Of a stretch of DNA of 64,000 nucleotides, positions 28,073 to 36,742 are shown piece after piece. Below the pieces are notes generated by a model. That model worked only from the letters and a program-made list of their open reading frames with translations. It ran no database searches and was not told the origin of the DNA. The position numbers and the translations under genes are program-made. The DNA is from Streptomyces sp. NBC_01275. GTDB taxonomy: Bacteria > Actinomycetota > Actinomycetes > Streptomycetales > Streptomycetaceae. Positions within the stretch are counted from its first letter, which is position 1; each line of letters begins with the position of its first letter. The stretch covers positions 3,100,001 to 3,164,000 of the forward strand of contig NZ_JAPEOZ010000001.1 of assembly GCF_026340655.1 (NCBI RefSeq), read 5' to 3'.

Positions 28073-29266
28073 GGTGTCCAGCTCCGCGTCCTCGCTGACG
28101 CCCGCACAGTCGTAGGGGTCCTTCAGCCAGCCGTCCGGGAGTACGACGCGGTTGTTGCCGGAGGTGCGGCCGCGAGGCCCGTCCGCGCCGGTCGGCCAGG
28201 GCTGGTCGAGGTCCAACTCGTCCAGCCCGGAACGGAGCTCCTCCAGGGACGACGTGATCGCGAGCCGCTTGCGCATCTCGGAGCCGACCGCGAATCCCTT
28301 CAGGTACCAGGCGACGTGCTTGCGGAAGTCGATGACCCCGCGCGCCTCGTCGCCGATCCACTCGCCGAGCAGGGTGGCGTGGCGGACCATGACGTCGGCG
28401 ACCTCGCGCAGCGACGGGCGGGCGATGTCCTCCGTACGGCCCTCGAAGGCGGCCACCAGGTCGGCGAACAGCCACGGCCGGCCCAGGCATCCGCGCCCGA
28501 CCACCACTCCGTCGCAACCGGTCTCCCGCACCATCCGCAGCGCGTCCTCGGCGGACCAGATGTCGCCGTTGCCGAGGACGGGGATCTCGGGAACGTGCTC
28601 CTTGAGGCGGGCGATCGCGTCCCAGTCCGCCGTGCCGCCGTAGTGCTGGGCGGCGGTGCGGCCGTGCAGCGCGATCGCCGTGACGCCCTCCTCGACGGCG
28701 ATGCGGCCGGCGTCGAGGTAGGTGATGTGGTCGTCGTCGATGCCCTTGCGCATCTTCATCGTCACGGGCAGGTCTCCCGCGCCGGTGACGGCCTCGCGCA
28801 GGATGGCGCGCAGCAGGTTGCGCTTGTAGGGGAGGGCCGAGCCGCCGCCCTTGCGGGTCACCTTGGGGACCGGGCAGCCGAAGTTCAGGTCGATGTGGTC
28901 GGCGAGGCCCTCCTCCGCGATCATGCGGACGGCCTTGCCGACGGTCGCCGGGTCGACGCCGTACAGCTGGATCGAGCGCGGCTTCTCGGTCGCGTCGAAG
29001 TGGATCAGCTGCATGGTCTTCTCGTTGCGCTCGACCAGCGCCCGCGTCGTGATCATCTCGCTGACGAACAGCCCCTTGCCGCCGCTGGCTGCATCCTTTG
29101 AGTCGCCTTCGGCGAAGGACCTGCACAGGGTGCGGAAGGGCGCGTTGGTGATCCCGGCCATAGGGGCCAGCACGACGGGCGTCTGGACGGCGTGCGGGCC
29201 GATCTGCAGGGTGCGGTTCTCGGTCCGGTTCTCGGTCCGGTTCTCGGTGGGCGCGGTCGTGGGCAT
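28061..29266 (-). CDS. dusB: tRNA-dihydrouridine synthase
   Basis: FMN enzyme (401 residues) that reduces specific uridines in tRNA to dihydrouridine. Visible are the FMN-barrel start (VVLAPMAGITNAPFRTLCR), the catalytic Cys in HIDLNFGCPVPKVTRKGGG, and phosphate-binding segments (IPVLGNGDIWS, GVVVGRGCLGRPWLF). The N terminus has three ENRT units from a 12-bp repeat. I chose the ATG at 29266, although GGGGGA lies very close to it; an ATG six codons upstream (29284) is possible. It is divergent from a drug exporter gene. Confidence 0.94.
   Translation of the reverse strand: MPTTAPTENRTENRTENRTLQIGPHAVQTPVVLAPMAGITNAPFRTLCRSFAEGDSKDAASGGKGLFVSEMITTRALVERNEKTMQLIHFDATEKPRSIQLYGVDPATVGKAVRMIAEEGLADHIDLNFGCPVPKVTRKGGGSALPYKRNLLRAILREAVTGAGDLPVTMKMRKGIDDDHITYLDAGRIAVEEGVTAIALHGRTAAQHYGGTADWDAIARLKEHVPEIPVLGNGDIWSAEDALRMVRETGCDGVVVGRGCLGRPWLFADLVAAFEGRTEDIARPSLREVADVMVRHATLLGEWIGDEARGVIDFRKHVAWYLKGFAVGSEMRKRLAITSSLEELRSGLDELDLDQPWPTGADGPRGRTSGNNRVVLPDGWLKDPYDCAGVSEDAELDTSGG
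29208..29243. repeat. 12-bp tandem repeat in dusB N-terminal codons
   Basis: GGTTCTCGGTCC occurs about three times and encodes ENRT units on the minus strand, at residues 7-18 of the dihydrouridine synthase. Confidence 0.88.
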
Positions 29267-29324
29267 TCCCCCATTGTCACGCATCGGCGCGAGTGCCCGG
29301 CATCCCGCTCCGGCAATGATCATG

Positions 29325-29340
29325 TAACAGTCATTAGTTA
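29325..29340. promoter_or_regulatory. candidate operator upstream of DHA2 exporter
   Basis: TAAC, eight bases, GTTA forms an inverted repeat (29325-29340) in an AT-rich stretch 25 bases before the exporter start. It could be a TetR- or MarR-type site; no such regulator gene is adjacent. Confidence 0.35.
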
Positions 29341-29365
29341 GACGCACTATCGAAATCGGCGTACG

Positions 29366-30826
29366 ATGAAACGCATGCCCGAGCTCAGTCAACGTCGGCG
29401 TCTGCTCGTCCTCGCCATCTGCTGCATGAGTCTGCTGATCGTGAGCCTCGACGTCACCGTCCTCAATGTCGCCCTCCCCGCCATGCAGAGCGACCTGCAC
29501 GCCAGCACCTCCGGTCTTCAGTGGACGATCGACGCGTACACGCTGGTGCTGGCCGCGCTGCTGATGCTCGCGGGCTCGACGGCCGACCGGATCGGCCGTA
29601 AGAAGGTCTTCCTGGCGGGCCTGGTCGTGTTCTCGCTCGGCTCGCTGCTGTGCTCCCTCGCGCCGAGCCTGGAGCTGCTGATCGCGGCTCGCATGGTGCA
29701 GGCGGTCGGCGGCTCGATGCTGAACCCGGTCGCCATGTCGATCATCACCAACACCTTCACCGCCCCGCGCGAGCGCGCCCGCGCGATCGGCGTGTGGGGC
29801 GCGGTCGTCGGCATATCGATGGCCGCGGGCCCGCTGCTGGGCGGACTGCTGGTGGAGTCGGTGGGCTGGCGCTCGATCTTCTGGCTCAACCTGCCGGTCG
29901 GCCTGGCGGCCCTCCTGGCGACCCTGCGCTACGTCCCCGAGTCCCGCGCCCCCAAGGCCCGCCGCCCCGACCCGGTCGGCCAGCTGCTGGTGATCGCGCT
30001 CTTCGGCTCCCTGACGTACGCGATCATCGAGGCCCCGAGCGCGGGGATCGCGACGAGCGGACCGTTCGCGGCGGTCGCGCTGGCCGCGCTGCTCGGCCTG
30101 CTCTGGTACGAGCCCCGGCGCGACGAACCCCTCATCGACCTGCGGTTCTTCCGCTCGGCACCGTTCAGCGGGGCAACCGTGGTCGCGATCAGCGCGTTCG
30201 CGGCGCTGGGCGGGTTCCTGTTCATGTCCACGCTGTACCTACAGAACGTGCGCGGCCTGGACGCCCTGCACGCCGGCCTGTGGATGCTGCCGATGGCCGT
30301 GCCGACGTTCCTGTGCGCCCCGCTCTCCGGACGGCTGGTCGGCAGCCGGGGGCCGCGGCTGCCGCTGATCATCGCGGGCCTGGCGATGACGACGAGCGGG
30401 CTGCTGTTCGCCGCGTTCGACGCGGAGACGTCCGACGTGACGCTGTTCCTCGGGTACGCGCTGTTCGGCGTGGGCTTCGGCTTCGTGAACGCGCCGATCA
30501 CCAACACGGCGGTGTCGGGCATGCCGCGCAGTCAGGCCGGGGTCGCCGCGGCCGTCGCCTCCACCAGCCGCCAGCTGGGGCAGACGCTCGGCGTCGCGGT
30601 GATCGGGGCGGTGTTGGCCACGGGGATCGGCGAGTCGTCGTATCGCGAAGGGTTCGGCTCCGCCGCGGTGCCGGGGTGGTGGATTCTCACCGGGTGCGGT
30701 GTCGCGGTGTTGGTGCTTGGAGTGGTGACCACGGGGGCGTGGGCCCGGCGGAGCGCTGCTCAGGCTGCGGAGAGGTTGAAGGAGCCCGAGGTTTCGGAGG
30801 TTGTGGGGGTTTCGGGTCGTGTGTGA
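29366..30826 (+). CDS. MFS transporter, DHA2 (EmrB/QacA-like) family
   Basis: Proton-driven multidrug exporter of 486 residues with about 14 membrane helices. The motif A region is LAGSTADRIGRKKVFLAGLV, the N-terminal DHA2 motif LLIVSLDVTVLNVALPAM, and the motif C region GISMAAGPLLGGLLV. Two nearby starts exist (29366 and 29375); the second could fit a leaderless transcript from a TACGAT -10 element. No local repressor is adjacent. The substrate is unknown. Confidence 0.93.
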   Translation: MKRMPELSQRRRLLVLAICCMSLLIVSLDVTVLNVALPAMQSDLHASTSGLQWTIDAYTLVLAALLMLAGSTADRIGRKKVFLAGLVVFSLGSLLCSLAPSLELLIAARMVQAVGGSMLNPVAMSIITNTFTAPRERARAIGVWGAVVGISMAAGPLLGGLLVESVGWRSIFWLNLPVGLAALLATLRYVPESRAPKARRPDPVGQLLVIALFGSLTYAIIEAPSAGIATSGPFAAVALAALLGLLWYEPRRDEPLIDLRFFRSAPFSGATVVAISAFAALGGFLFMSTLYLQNVRGLDALHAGLWMLPMAVPTFLCAPLSGRLVGSRGPRLPLIIAGLAMTTSGLLFAAFDAETSDVTLFLGYALFGVGFGFVNAPITNTAVSGMPRSQAGVAAAVASTSRQLGQTLGVAVIGAVLATGIGESSYREGFGSAAVPGWWILTGCGVAVLVLGVVTTGAWARRSAAQAAERLKEPEVSEVVGVSGRV

Positions 30827-30899
30827 GTGCAAGTCCGCTGGGGCTGGTCGCGCCCACGCGGCGGAGCCGCATATCGACACAGCCCCGCGCCCCTGACCC

Positions 30900-31778
30900 C
30901 TAAGCAAGTGCGCTCGCCGCCGGTTGCAAAGCAGACCCCGACTCCATCGCGTAAAGCCTCGCCAGTCGCTCCCTCGACTCCTCGTCCACCGGGGCGTACG
31001 TCACCATCCGCGCCCCCAGTTCCGGGCTCAGCCACAGGTCTGTGTGGTGGAGGGTGAGGAGGCCCACGTGGGCGTTGCGGAACTGTTTGGTCTTGGTTCG
31101 GCTGGCGACGATCTCGTAGCGCTCCCAGTTCTCGCGGAACTCGGGGGACTCCGCCTGGAGGCGCTTGACCAGCATCTTCCAGGCCGGTTCGGAGAGATGG
31201 CCGGCCATGGAGGCGCGCAGTCTCGCCGCCATCAGACGCATCGCCTCCTCGAGGTGGACGATCGACTCCCGCCACTGCGGATTGGTGTGGACGAGGAGCA
31301 TGCAGTTGCGGTCCTCGGGCGGGACGGCGTCGAGGTCGCACAGGAGACGGGCGTAGGTGCGGTTGTAGGCCAGGATGTCGTAGCGGCTGTTCTGGACACA
31401 GGCGGGCATCGGGTCGAGTTGGTCGAGCAGTTCGCGTACGGCGTCCGTGACGCCGGTGCAGGACGCGGCCGGGGTCGGGTCGTTCGCGTCGGCCAGCTGG
31501 AACAGGTGGGCGCGTTCGCTGCGGTCGAGCATCAGGGTGCGGGCGAGGGCGTCCAGGACCTGGACGGAGACATGGATGTCCCGGGCCTGTTCGAGCCAGG
31601 TGTACCAGGTGACGCCGACCGCGGAGAGGTGGGCGACCTCCTCGCGACGCAGGCCGGGGGTACGCCGGCGCGTTCCCCGCTCCAGGCCCACCTGCTCGGG
31701 GGTGATGCGCTCACGGCGGCTGCGCAGAAAGGCGGCCAGTTCGTGACGCCGGACGTCCGCCTGAACCATCGTCGTCAT
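30900..31778 (-). CDS. MmyB-type XRE transcriptional regulator
   Basis: A 292-residue regulator with an N-terminal helix-turn-helix (about 10-75: LAAFLRSRRERITPEQVGL, PGLRREEVAHLSAVGVTWYT) and a C-terminal MmyB-like ligand domain (about 105-270: ACVQNSRYDILAYNRTYARL). Such proteins usually control a divergent oxidoreductase or exporter gene and may bind a fatty acid. Here the neighbour is a DHA2 exporter whose promoter contains an inverted repeat. Confidence 0.92.
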   Translation of the reverse strand: MTTMVQADVRRHELAAFLRSRRERITPEQVGLERGTRRRTPGLRREEVAHLSAVGVTWYTWLEQARDIHVSVQVLDALARTLMLDRSERAHLFQLADANDPTPAASCTGVTDAVRELLDQLDPMPACVQNSRYDILAYNRTYARLLCDLDAVPPEDRNCMLLVHTNPQWRESIVHLEEAMRLMAARLRASMAGHLSEPAWKMLVKRLQAESPEFRENWERYEIVASRTKTKQFRNAHVGLLTLHHTDLWLSPELGARMVTYAPVDEESRERLARLYAMESGSALQPAASALA

Positions 31779-31807
31779 GACACCAGGGTGCCTCGCCCCG
31801 GAGCCTG

Positions 31808-31839
31808 TTGCCAGGTACTCCTTCTACCAGGATAAGGAG
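31808..31839 (+). promoter_or_regulatory. promoter and operator of the second DHA2 exporter
   Basis: TTGCCA (31808-31813), 17 bases and GATAAG (31831-31836) fit a vegetative promoter. CTCCTT and AAGGAG (31834-31839) form an inverted repeat overlapping it, and GGTAC occurs on both sides. A bound XRE regulator would block RNA polymerase. Confidence 0.55.
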
Positions 31840-31879
31840 ACTCTGGTACCCGCCTGAGAGTCGGCGCAGGCTCGGGACC

Positions 31880-33361
31880 GTGACCGAAGCGACCGTCCCC
31901 ATCTCATCAGAGACCTCATCAAAGACCTCGTCAGAGGTCTCCTCCGAAGCCGCGTCCACAACCCCTTCACCCCTCGCCCCCGGCACCCTCAGCCCGCTCG
32001 GGCTGTTCACCGTGCTGCTCGCCGCAGCGCTCCCCCTCATCGACTTCTTCATCGTCAACGTCGCCCTGCCCACCATCGGCCGCGACCTCGCCGCGAGCGA
32101 GTCCGTCCTCGAACTCGTCGTCGCCGGGTACGGTCTCGCGTACGCCGTGCTGCTCGTCCTCGGTGGACGGCTCGGCGACCTGTTCGGACGCCGTCGGCTC
32201 TTCCTGGGCGGCATGGCCGCCTTCGGGCTGACCTCGCTGGCCTGCGGACTCGCGCCCGACGCCTGGTCGCTGGTCGCGGCCCGCGTCGCACAGGGCGCGG
32301 CGGCCGCCGCGATGGTCCCGCAGGTGCTCGCCACCATCCAGTCGTCCACCGAGGGCCCCCGCCGCGCCAAGGCGATGAGCCTGTACGGCGCGACCGCCGG
32401 CCTCTCCATGGTGGCGGGCCAGATCCTGGGCGGGGTGCTGGTCGCCGCCGACCTCGCCGGCACCGGCTGGCGGTCGGTGTTCCTGGTGAACGTCCCCGTG
32501 GTGATCGTCGGGCTGATCCTCGCCGTCCGTACCGTTCCGGAAACGCGTTCCCAGCGCCCCGAACCCGTGGACGGGCCCGGCACCGTACTGCTCGCCGTGG
32601 CCCTGCTGACGCTGCTCGCCCCGCTCACCGAGGGCCGGGCGGCGGGCTGGCCGCTGTGGACGTGGCTGTCACTGGCCGCGTTCCCCTTGGCCGCGGGCGC
32701 GTTCTACGCGGTGGAGCGGCGGGCCGACCGTCTCGGCCGTACGCCGCTGGTGCCGCCGAGCCTGTTCGCGCTGACCTCGCTGCGACGCGGACTGACGATC
32801 ATGGCACCGCTCGCCGTCGGTTTCAGCGGGTTCATGTTCGTCGTCGCGGTGGCCCTGCAGAGCGGGGCCGGACTGGGGCCGGTCCCGGCCGGGCTGGCGC
32901 TCGCGCCGATGGCCCTCGCCTTCTTCCTCGCCTCGCTCGCCGGGCCCCGGCTGATCGCCCGGTTCGGGTCGCGGGTGGTGACGGCGGGCGCGGTCCTGCA
33001 GGGGCTGGGCGTGGTGCTCATCCTGCTCGCGGTGCGCGCCGACTGGCCCGACGTCGGCCTCGTCGAACTGCTGCCCGGCGCGGTGGTCGCGGGCGCGGGC
33101 CAGGCGCTCCAACTGCCCGTCGTCATGCGGATCGTGATGTCCGAGGTGCCGCCGGCCCGCGCGGGCGTCGGCAGCGGCGTGATGGTGACCACCCAGCAGG
33201 CGTCCCTGGCGCTGGGCGTGGCCACCCTCGGCACCCTCTTCCTCTCCCTGGTCCCCGGGATGGGCATGCGCGACGCGCTGACGACGACGCTCGCCGTGCA
33301 ACTGGGCGGGGTCGTCCTGACCGGGCTGCTGAGTCTGCGGCTGCCCCGAAAGGTCGGCTGA
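31880..33361 (+). CDS. MFS transporter, DHA2 family
   Basis: Exporter of 493 residues with about 14 membrane helices, preceded by a 35-residue Ser/Thr-rich tail (SSETSSKTSSEVSSEAAS). Motif A is LGGRLGDLFGRRRLFLGGMA and motif C is GATAGLSMVAGQILGGVLV. I chose the GTG at 31880 (VTEATVPIS), because the upstream frame overlaps the promoter. It is divergent from the MmyB-type regulator, its probable repressor. Confidence 0.93.
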   Translation: MTEATVPISSETSSKTSSEVSSEAASTTPSPLAPGTLSPLGLFTVLLAAALPLIDFFIVNVALPTIGRDLAASESVLELVVAGYGLAYAVLLVLGGRLGDLFGRRRLFLGGMAAFGLTSLACGLAPDAWSLVAARVAQGAAAAAMVPQVLATIQSSTEGPRRAKAMSLYGATAGLSMVAGQILGGVLVAADLAGTGWRSVFLVNVPVVIVGLILAVRTVPETRSQRPEPVDGPGTVLLAVALLTLLAPLTEGRAAGWPLWTWLSLAAFPLAAGAFYAVERRADRLGRTPLVPPSLFALTSLRRGLTIMAPLAVGFSGFMFVVAVALQSGAGLGPVPAGLALAPMALAFFLASLAGPRLIARFGSRVVTAGAVLQGLGVVLILLAVRADWPDVGLVELLPGAVVAGAGQALQLPVVMRIVMSEVPPARAGVGSGVMVTTQQASLALGVATLGTLFLSLVPGMGMRDALTTTLAVQLGGVVLTGLLSLRLPRKVG

Positions 33362-33382
33362 GAAGCTGAACGAACCGGGGTC

Positions 33383-34435
33383 TCACCACAGGCCCGACCC
33401 GGAGTCGTGACCCCCGTCGTCGCCGTGATCGCCGTGATCGCCGTGGTCTCCGTGGTCCTCATGGCCCTCGAAGGCGTCGTGAACGTCCGTGACGTCGTCG
33501 TACATCCCGTGGGGGGCGTCGTAGGAGTCGTACGGGTCACCCTGGTCGTACGTGTCATGGGCCAGGTGGTCGACGTGATCGACGTGATCGACGTAGGGGT
33601 CGGCACCGAAGTCGGCGTCGGTACCGGGGTCGGTCTCGGTACCGGGGCCGGGGTCTGGGTCTGGGTCCGTACCGGAGTCGGTGGCGTCGGTCCCCGACCA
33701 GACCTCCCGTGCGGCCCAGCCTCCCACCCCCAGACCGCCCGCCCCGGCGAGGCGGCGGCCCCAGCGGCTGCGGTGTTCCGGGGGTGCGCCGTCGGTCAGG
33801 GCCGGGCCGGGGTAGGCGGGCACCAGGCCGCGCGGGCCGCCCGACCGGGGGACGTACACCCAGCCGCGCGCCCGGAATTCCTTGTCCGGGACGCCCACCT
33901 CCAGCGGGGCGAAGTGACCGGCCGCGGGTTCGTCTTGGCGTTGTGCGAGGACGTCGCGGTAGAGGTCGTCGGTGACGGCCAGGGCCAGGTCGCTGTCCGC
34001 CCGGCCGCCGAGCGCGGCCCGCAGCTGGGGCGAGTCCAGCACCCGGCAGGCGTGCACGACCGCCGTGCCGACGAACCCCGTCGCCGCCACGTACACCAGC
34101 CCCTGCGCCACGGACGCCCGCAGCCGGATCCGGCCGCCCGCGCCCGGTCTGTGGTTCAACCGGTGCAGAGCGCCCCGCAGTCCGCGTACGGCCGCCGGCA
34201 GGGCGTGTCCCTCGTCGATGCCCGGGGGCCAGATCAGCAGCTGCCCGTCCCCGCGGTCCTGGCGCGCGCAGTGGGCCGGGTCCACGCCGGCCACCCGGCA
34301 GGCCTGCTGCATCGCCCACAGCAGCCGGTCCTGCACGTCGAGGGCGGCGAAGTTCAGGCGTTTGCTGTATCCCTCGACGTCGACGACCAGGCACAGACGG
34401 CGGACGCCGGGGACCGCTGGCTCTTGGCCGGGCAT
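33383..34435 (-). CDS. class III nucleotide cyclase-like protein with acidic His/Asp tail
   Basis: A 350-residue protein. Residues 12-200 resemble an adenylate/guanylate cyclase domain: both metal-binding Asp positions are kept (D19 in VVDVEGYS and D63 in RGDGQLL). The transition-state Asn of the N-x3-R motif appears replaced by Val127 while Arg131 remains. So it may be active, altered in product, or only a binding domain. Residues 250-350 are rich in Asp, Gly, His and Tyr with GDH repeats and may bind metal. GAAGGGA precedes the ATG. It lies beside the dynamin/Hsp70 operon. Confidence 0.75.
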   Translation of the reverse strand: MPGQEPAVPGVRRLCLVVDVEGYSKRLNFAALDVQDRLLWAMQQACRVAGVDPAHCARQDRGDGQLLIWPPGIDEGHALPAAVRGLRGALHRLNHRPGAGGRIRLRASVAQGLVYVAATGFVGTAVVHACRVLDSPQLRAALGGRADSDLALAVTDDLYRDVLAQRQDEPAAGHFAPLEVGVPDKEFRARGWVYVPRSGGPRGLVPAYPGPALTDGAPPEHRSRWGRRLAGAGGLGVGGWAAREVWSGTDATDSGTDPDPDPGPGTETDPGTDADFGADPYVDHVDHVDHLAHDTYDQGDPYDSYDAPHGMYDDVTDVHDAFEGHEDHGDHGDHGDHGDDGGHDSGSGLW

Positions 34436-34490
34436 CGCAACGATCCCTTCTCTTAGGGGAGTTGAGGGGAACGGCGTCGGCGAGGACCGT

Positions 34491-34516
34491 CGGACTCCCT
34501 CCCGGGAGGGAGTCCG
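34491..34516. terminator. perfect 26-bp palindrome
   Basis: CGGACTCCCTCCC (34491-34503) followed directly by its reverse complement (34504-34516). In RNA it gives a long stem with a small loop, probably terminating the acidic-protein transcript; as DNA it could also be an operator for the cyclase-like gene. Confidence 0.8.
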
Positions 34517-34647
34517 GCGGACGGCGGCTGCCTAGCCTCGGTGACGTGGGCACGATCCGTTCCCACGGCGGGGAATCCGCGGCCGCCCGTCCGTCCGGTC
34601 CACCGGACCCCGGGGGAGGGCGGGCGGTCCGGGCCCCGGCCACGGGT

Positions 34648-34920
34648 TCAGACGGTCGGCGAATCCCCGGAGTCGTGCGAGTCGTCGTCGGCGTAGGAGT
34701 CGTCGTCGGCGTAGGAGTCGTCCGCGCCGTAGGAGTCGTCGGCGTAGGAGTCGTCGGCGGCATGAGAGCCGTCCGTGTCGTAGGCATCGGGCTCGTGGCC
34801 GTTCTCGCCGACGACGTACTCGGAAACGGATGTGTAGCCGGTTCCGTCCGCCGCCTCGATGACATCGTGCTCGGTCAACCGACCTTCGTCCCAGGTGTGT
34901 TCGTCCTCGTCCGTCGTCAT
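34648..34920 (-). CDS. small acidic repeat protein
   Basis: A 90-residue, strongly acidic protein. Residues 1-45 have normal composition (TEHDVIEAADGTGYTSVSEY); the rest is made of Ser/Tyr/Ala/Asp repeats such as DDSYADDSYGADDSYADD. GAGGGGGG lies before the ATG. I do not recognise it. It is upstream of the cyclase-like gene on the same strand and divergent from the first dynamin gene. Confidence 0.75.
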   Translation of the reverse strand: MTTDEDEHTWDEGRLTEHDVIEAADGTGYTSVSEYVVGENGHEPDAYDTDGSHAADDSYADDSYGADDSYADDDSYADDDSHDSGDSPTV

Positions 34921-35085
34921 GTCGCCCCCCTCTCGACCTCTCGGTCGTCGCCATCATGGCGTCCGGGAAGGGTCGAGTCGAGGAAAAAGCCGAAAAACAG
35001 TCAAGTCAGGTTTTCGCCGGGCACAATGACTTTTCTTGTGGGATGGGTCACATCGACTCGGAGAGCGGGTGAAGGGGGGAGACCC

Positions 35086-36738
35086 ATGAACGCCGAGGAC
35101 GCCTTGACCGGTTGCGCCCGCGCCGCCGAGCAGGCCGGAAAGGCGGCCGACGGGCTGGCCCAGGTGCTGCGAGCCGCCGCCGACGGGCTGGGGGAACCGT
35201 TGCGGCTCGCCGTGGCCGGGCAGATCAAGCGCGGCAAGTCCACTCTGGTGAACGCGCTGCTGGGCGAGCGCATCGCCCTCACCGGGCAGCTCGAAGTCAC
35301 CTTCACGGTCAGCGAGTTGTACTACGCCAGGGAGCGTAGGGTGACCGTCCGCCGACGGGACGGTTCCAGCCGGACGCTGCCGGCCGAGGCGTTCGGCGAG
35401 ATGACCGCCCGCGACGAGAGCCGGGCCGCGCTCCTGGCCGACGTGGAACGCGTCGAACACGGCCTGCCCAACCCGCTGTTGCGTGCCTTCCGGCTGGCGG
35501 ACACCCCGGGTCTCGGCAGCGTCCACGGCGTCGACTCGCAGAACACCCATGACTTCCTGGGCATCTCCTCCTTCGCCGGGGAGGAGGACCGCAAGGCGTT
35601 CGAGGCCGCCCTCGCCGCATCGGGCCGCACCGCGCGGGACGTGCACGACGACAGTGTGAACGAGATCCGGCGGGCCGACGCCGTGCTGTACCTCTTCGCG
35701 CGCGGCCTGCACGACCAGGACCGCCTGGGCGTACGGGAGTTCCTCGGCAACGCGGGCGACGACCGCACCCCGCTCAACACCTTCGGCGTGCTCAGCCGCT
35801 GCGATCTGCAGTGGCCGCCCAGCCAGGACTACGACGACGACTGCGACCCCCTCACCTGGGACCCGATGGCCGAGTCGGCCAAGATCGCCGAGAAGAACCT
35901 CGAACGGCCCAGCGTGCGCTCGGTGTTCTTCACGATCGTGCCGATCGCCGGGCTCCTCGGCGAGGGAGCGCAGTTGCTCACCGGCGACGAGCTCGACGTG
36001 CTCGCCGACCTCGCGAAGGCTCCGCCCCGGGTGCTGGTGAACCGGCTGACGGACACGGGCGTGTTCGCCACGGCCGAGCAGCTGCGGGGCATCGACGTGC
36101 CCGCGGACCTGCGCAGGGCCCTGATCGCGCGGATCGGCAGCTGGGGCGTCCACCTCGCCTGCGGGTTCCTGCGGGACGGGGCGAACGAGGAGCAGCTGCG
36201 GGCCGCGCTGGTCGAGGCGAGCGGTGTGGGCAGGCTGCGGGATCTCGTCGGCCGCCACTTCGGCAACCGCAACTCCCTGATCAAGCTGGACCACGGGTTG
36301 CGCTCGGTCGAGGGCGCGCTGGCCGGACTGCGCCGCGATGCCGTGAACGGCGGGCCCGCAGTACCGCCCGTCGCCGCCGAGGTGGCCGAGCGGCTGGAAC
36401 GGCTGCGTGCCCGCACGGCCGGCTTCGCCGAGCTGGCCGTCCTCTCCGCGTACTACCGCGACGAGCTGCGGTTGTCCCCGGCCGAGACGGACGAACTCCT
36501 GCGGATCACCGGGGAGTACGGCACGTCCCTGCCCAGTCGGCTCGGCCTGCCGCAGGACGCCGCACCGCACGAGCTGCGGGCCGCCGCCCTGGCCCGCGTC
36601 CACCGCTGGGCCCGCCGCGAGCAGGACCCGACCCTGGACCGCCCCTCGCTCCAGGCCGTACGAGCGGTACGCCGTGGCTGCGAGCGCCTGCTGCACGCCG
36701 TCCCGGAGTCGGCCGCATCCCGAGAGGAAGGCGCGTGA
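35086..36738 (+). CDS. dynamin-like GTPase (first)
   Basis: Large GTPase of 550 residues, expected to bind membrane or protein partners and change shape on GTP hydrolysis. P-loop GQIKRGKST at 45-53, G2 threonine region near 70-75 (EVTFTVSEL), G3 DTPG at 139-142, and a G4-like SRCDL after about 230. An insertion (VDSQNTHDFLGISSFAGEED) follows G3. The C-terminal half is helical. GAAGGGGGGA precedes the ATG. It opens an operon, with four bases before the GrpE-like gene. No membrane helix is obvious. Confidence 0.85.
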   Translation: MNAEDALTGCARAAEQAGKAADGLAQVLRAAADGLGEPLRLAVAGQIKRGKSTLVNALLGERIALTGQLEVTFTVSELYYARERRVTVRRRDGSSRTLPAEAFGEMTARDESRAALLADVERVEHGLPNPLLRAFRLADTPGLGSVHGVDSQNTHDFLGISSFAGEEDRKAFEAALAASGRTARDVHDDSVNEIRRADAVLYLFARGLHDQDRLGVREFLGNAGDDRTPLNTFGVLSRCDLQWPPSQDYDDDCDPLTWDPMAESAKIAEKNLERPSVRSVFFTIVPIAGLLGEGAQLLTGDELDVLADLAKAPPRVLVNRLTDTGVFATAEQLRGIDVPADLRRALIARIGSWGVHLACGFLRDGANEEQLRAALVEASGVGRLRDLVGRHFGNRNSLIKLDHGLRSVEGALAGLRRDAVNGGPAVPPVAAEVAERLERLRARTAGFAELAVLSAYYRDELRLSPAETDELLRITGEYGTSLPSRLGLPQDAAPHELRAAALARVHRWARREQDPTLDRPSLQAVRAVRRGCERLLHAVPESAASREEGA

Positions 36739-36742
36739 GCCC

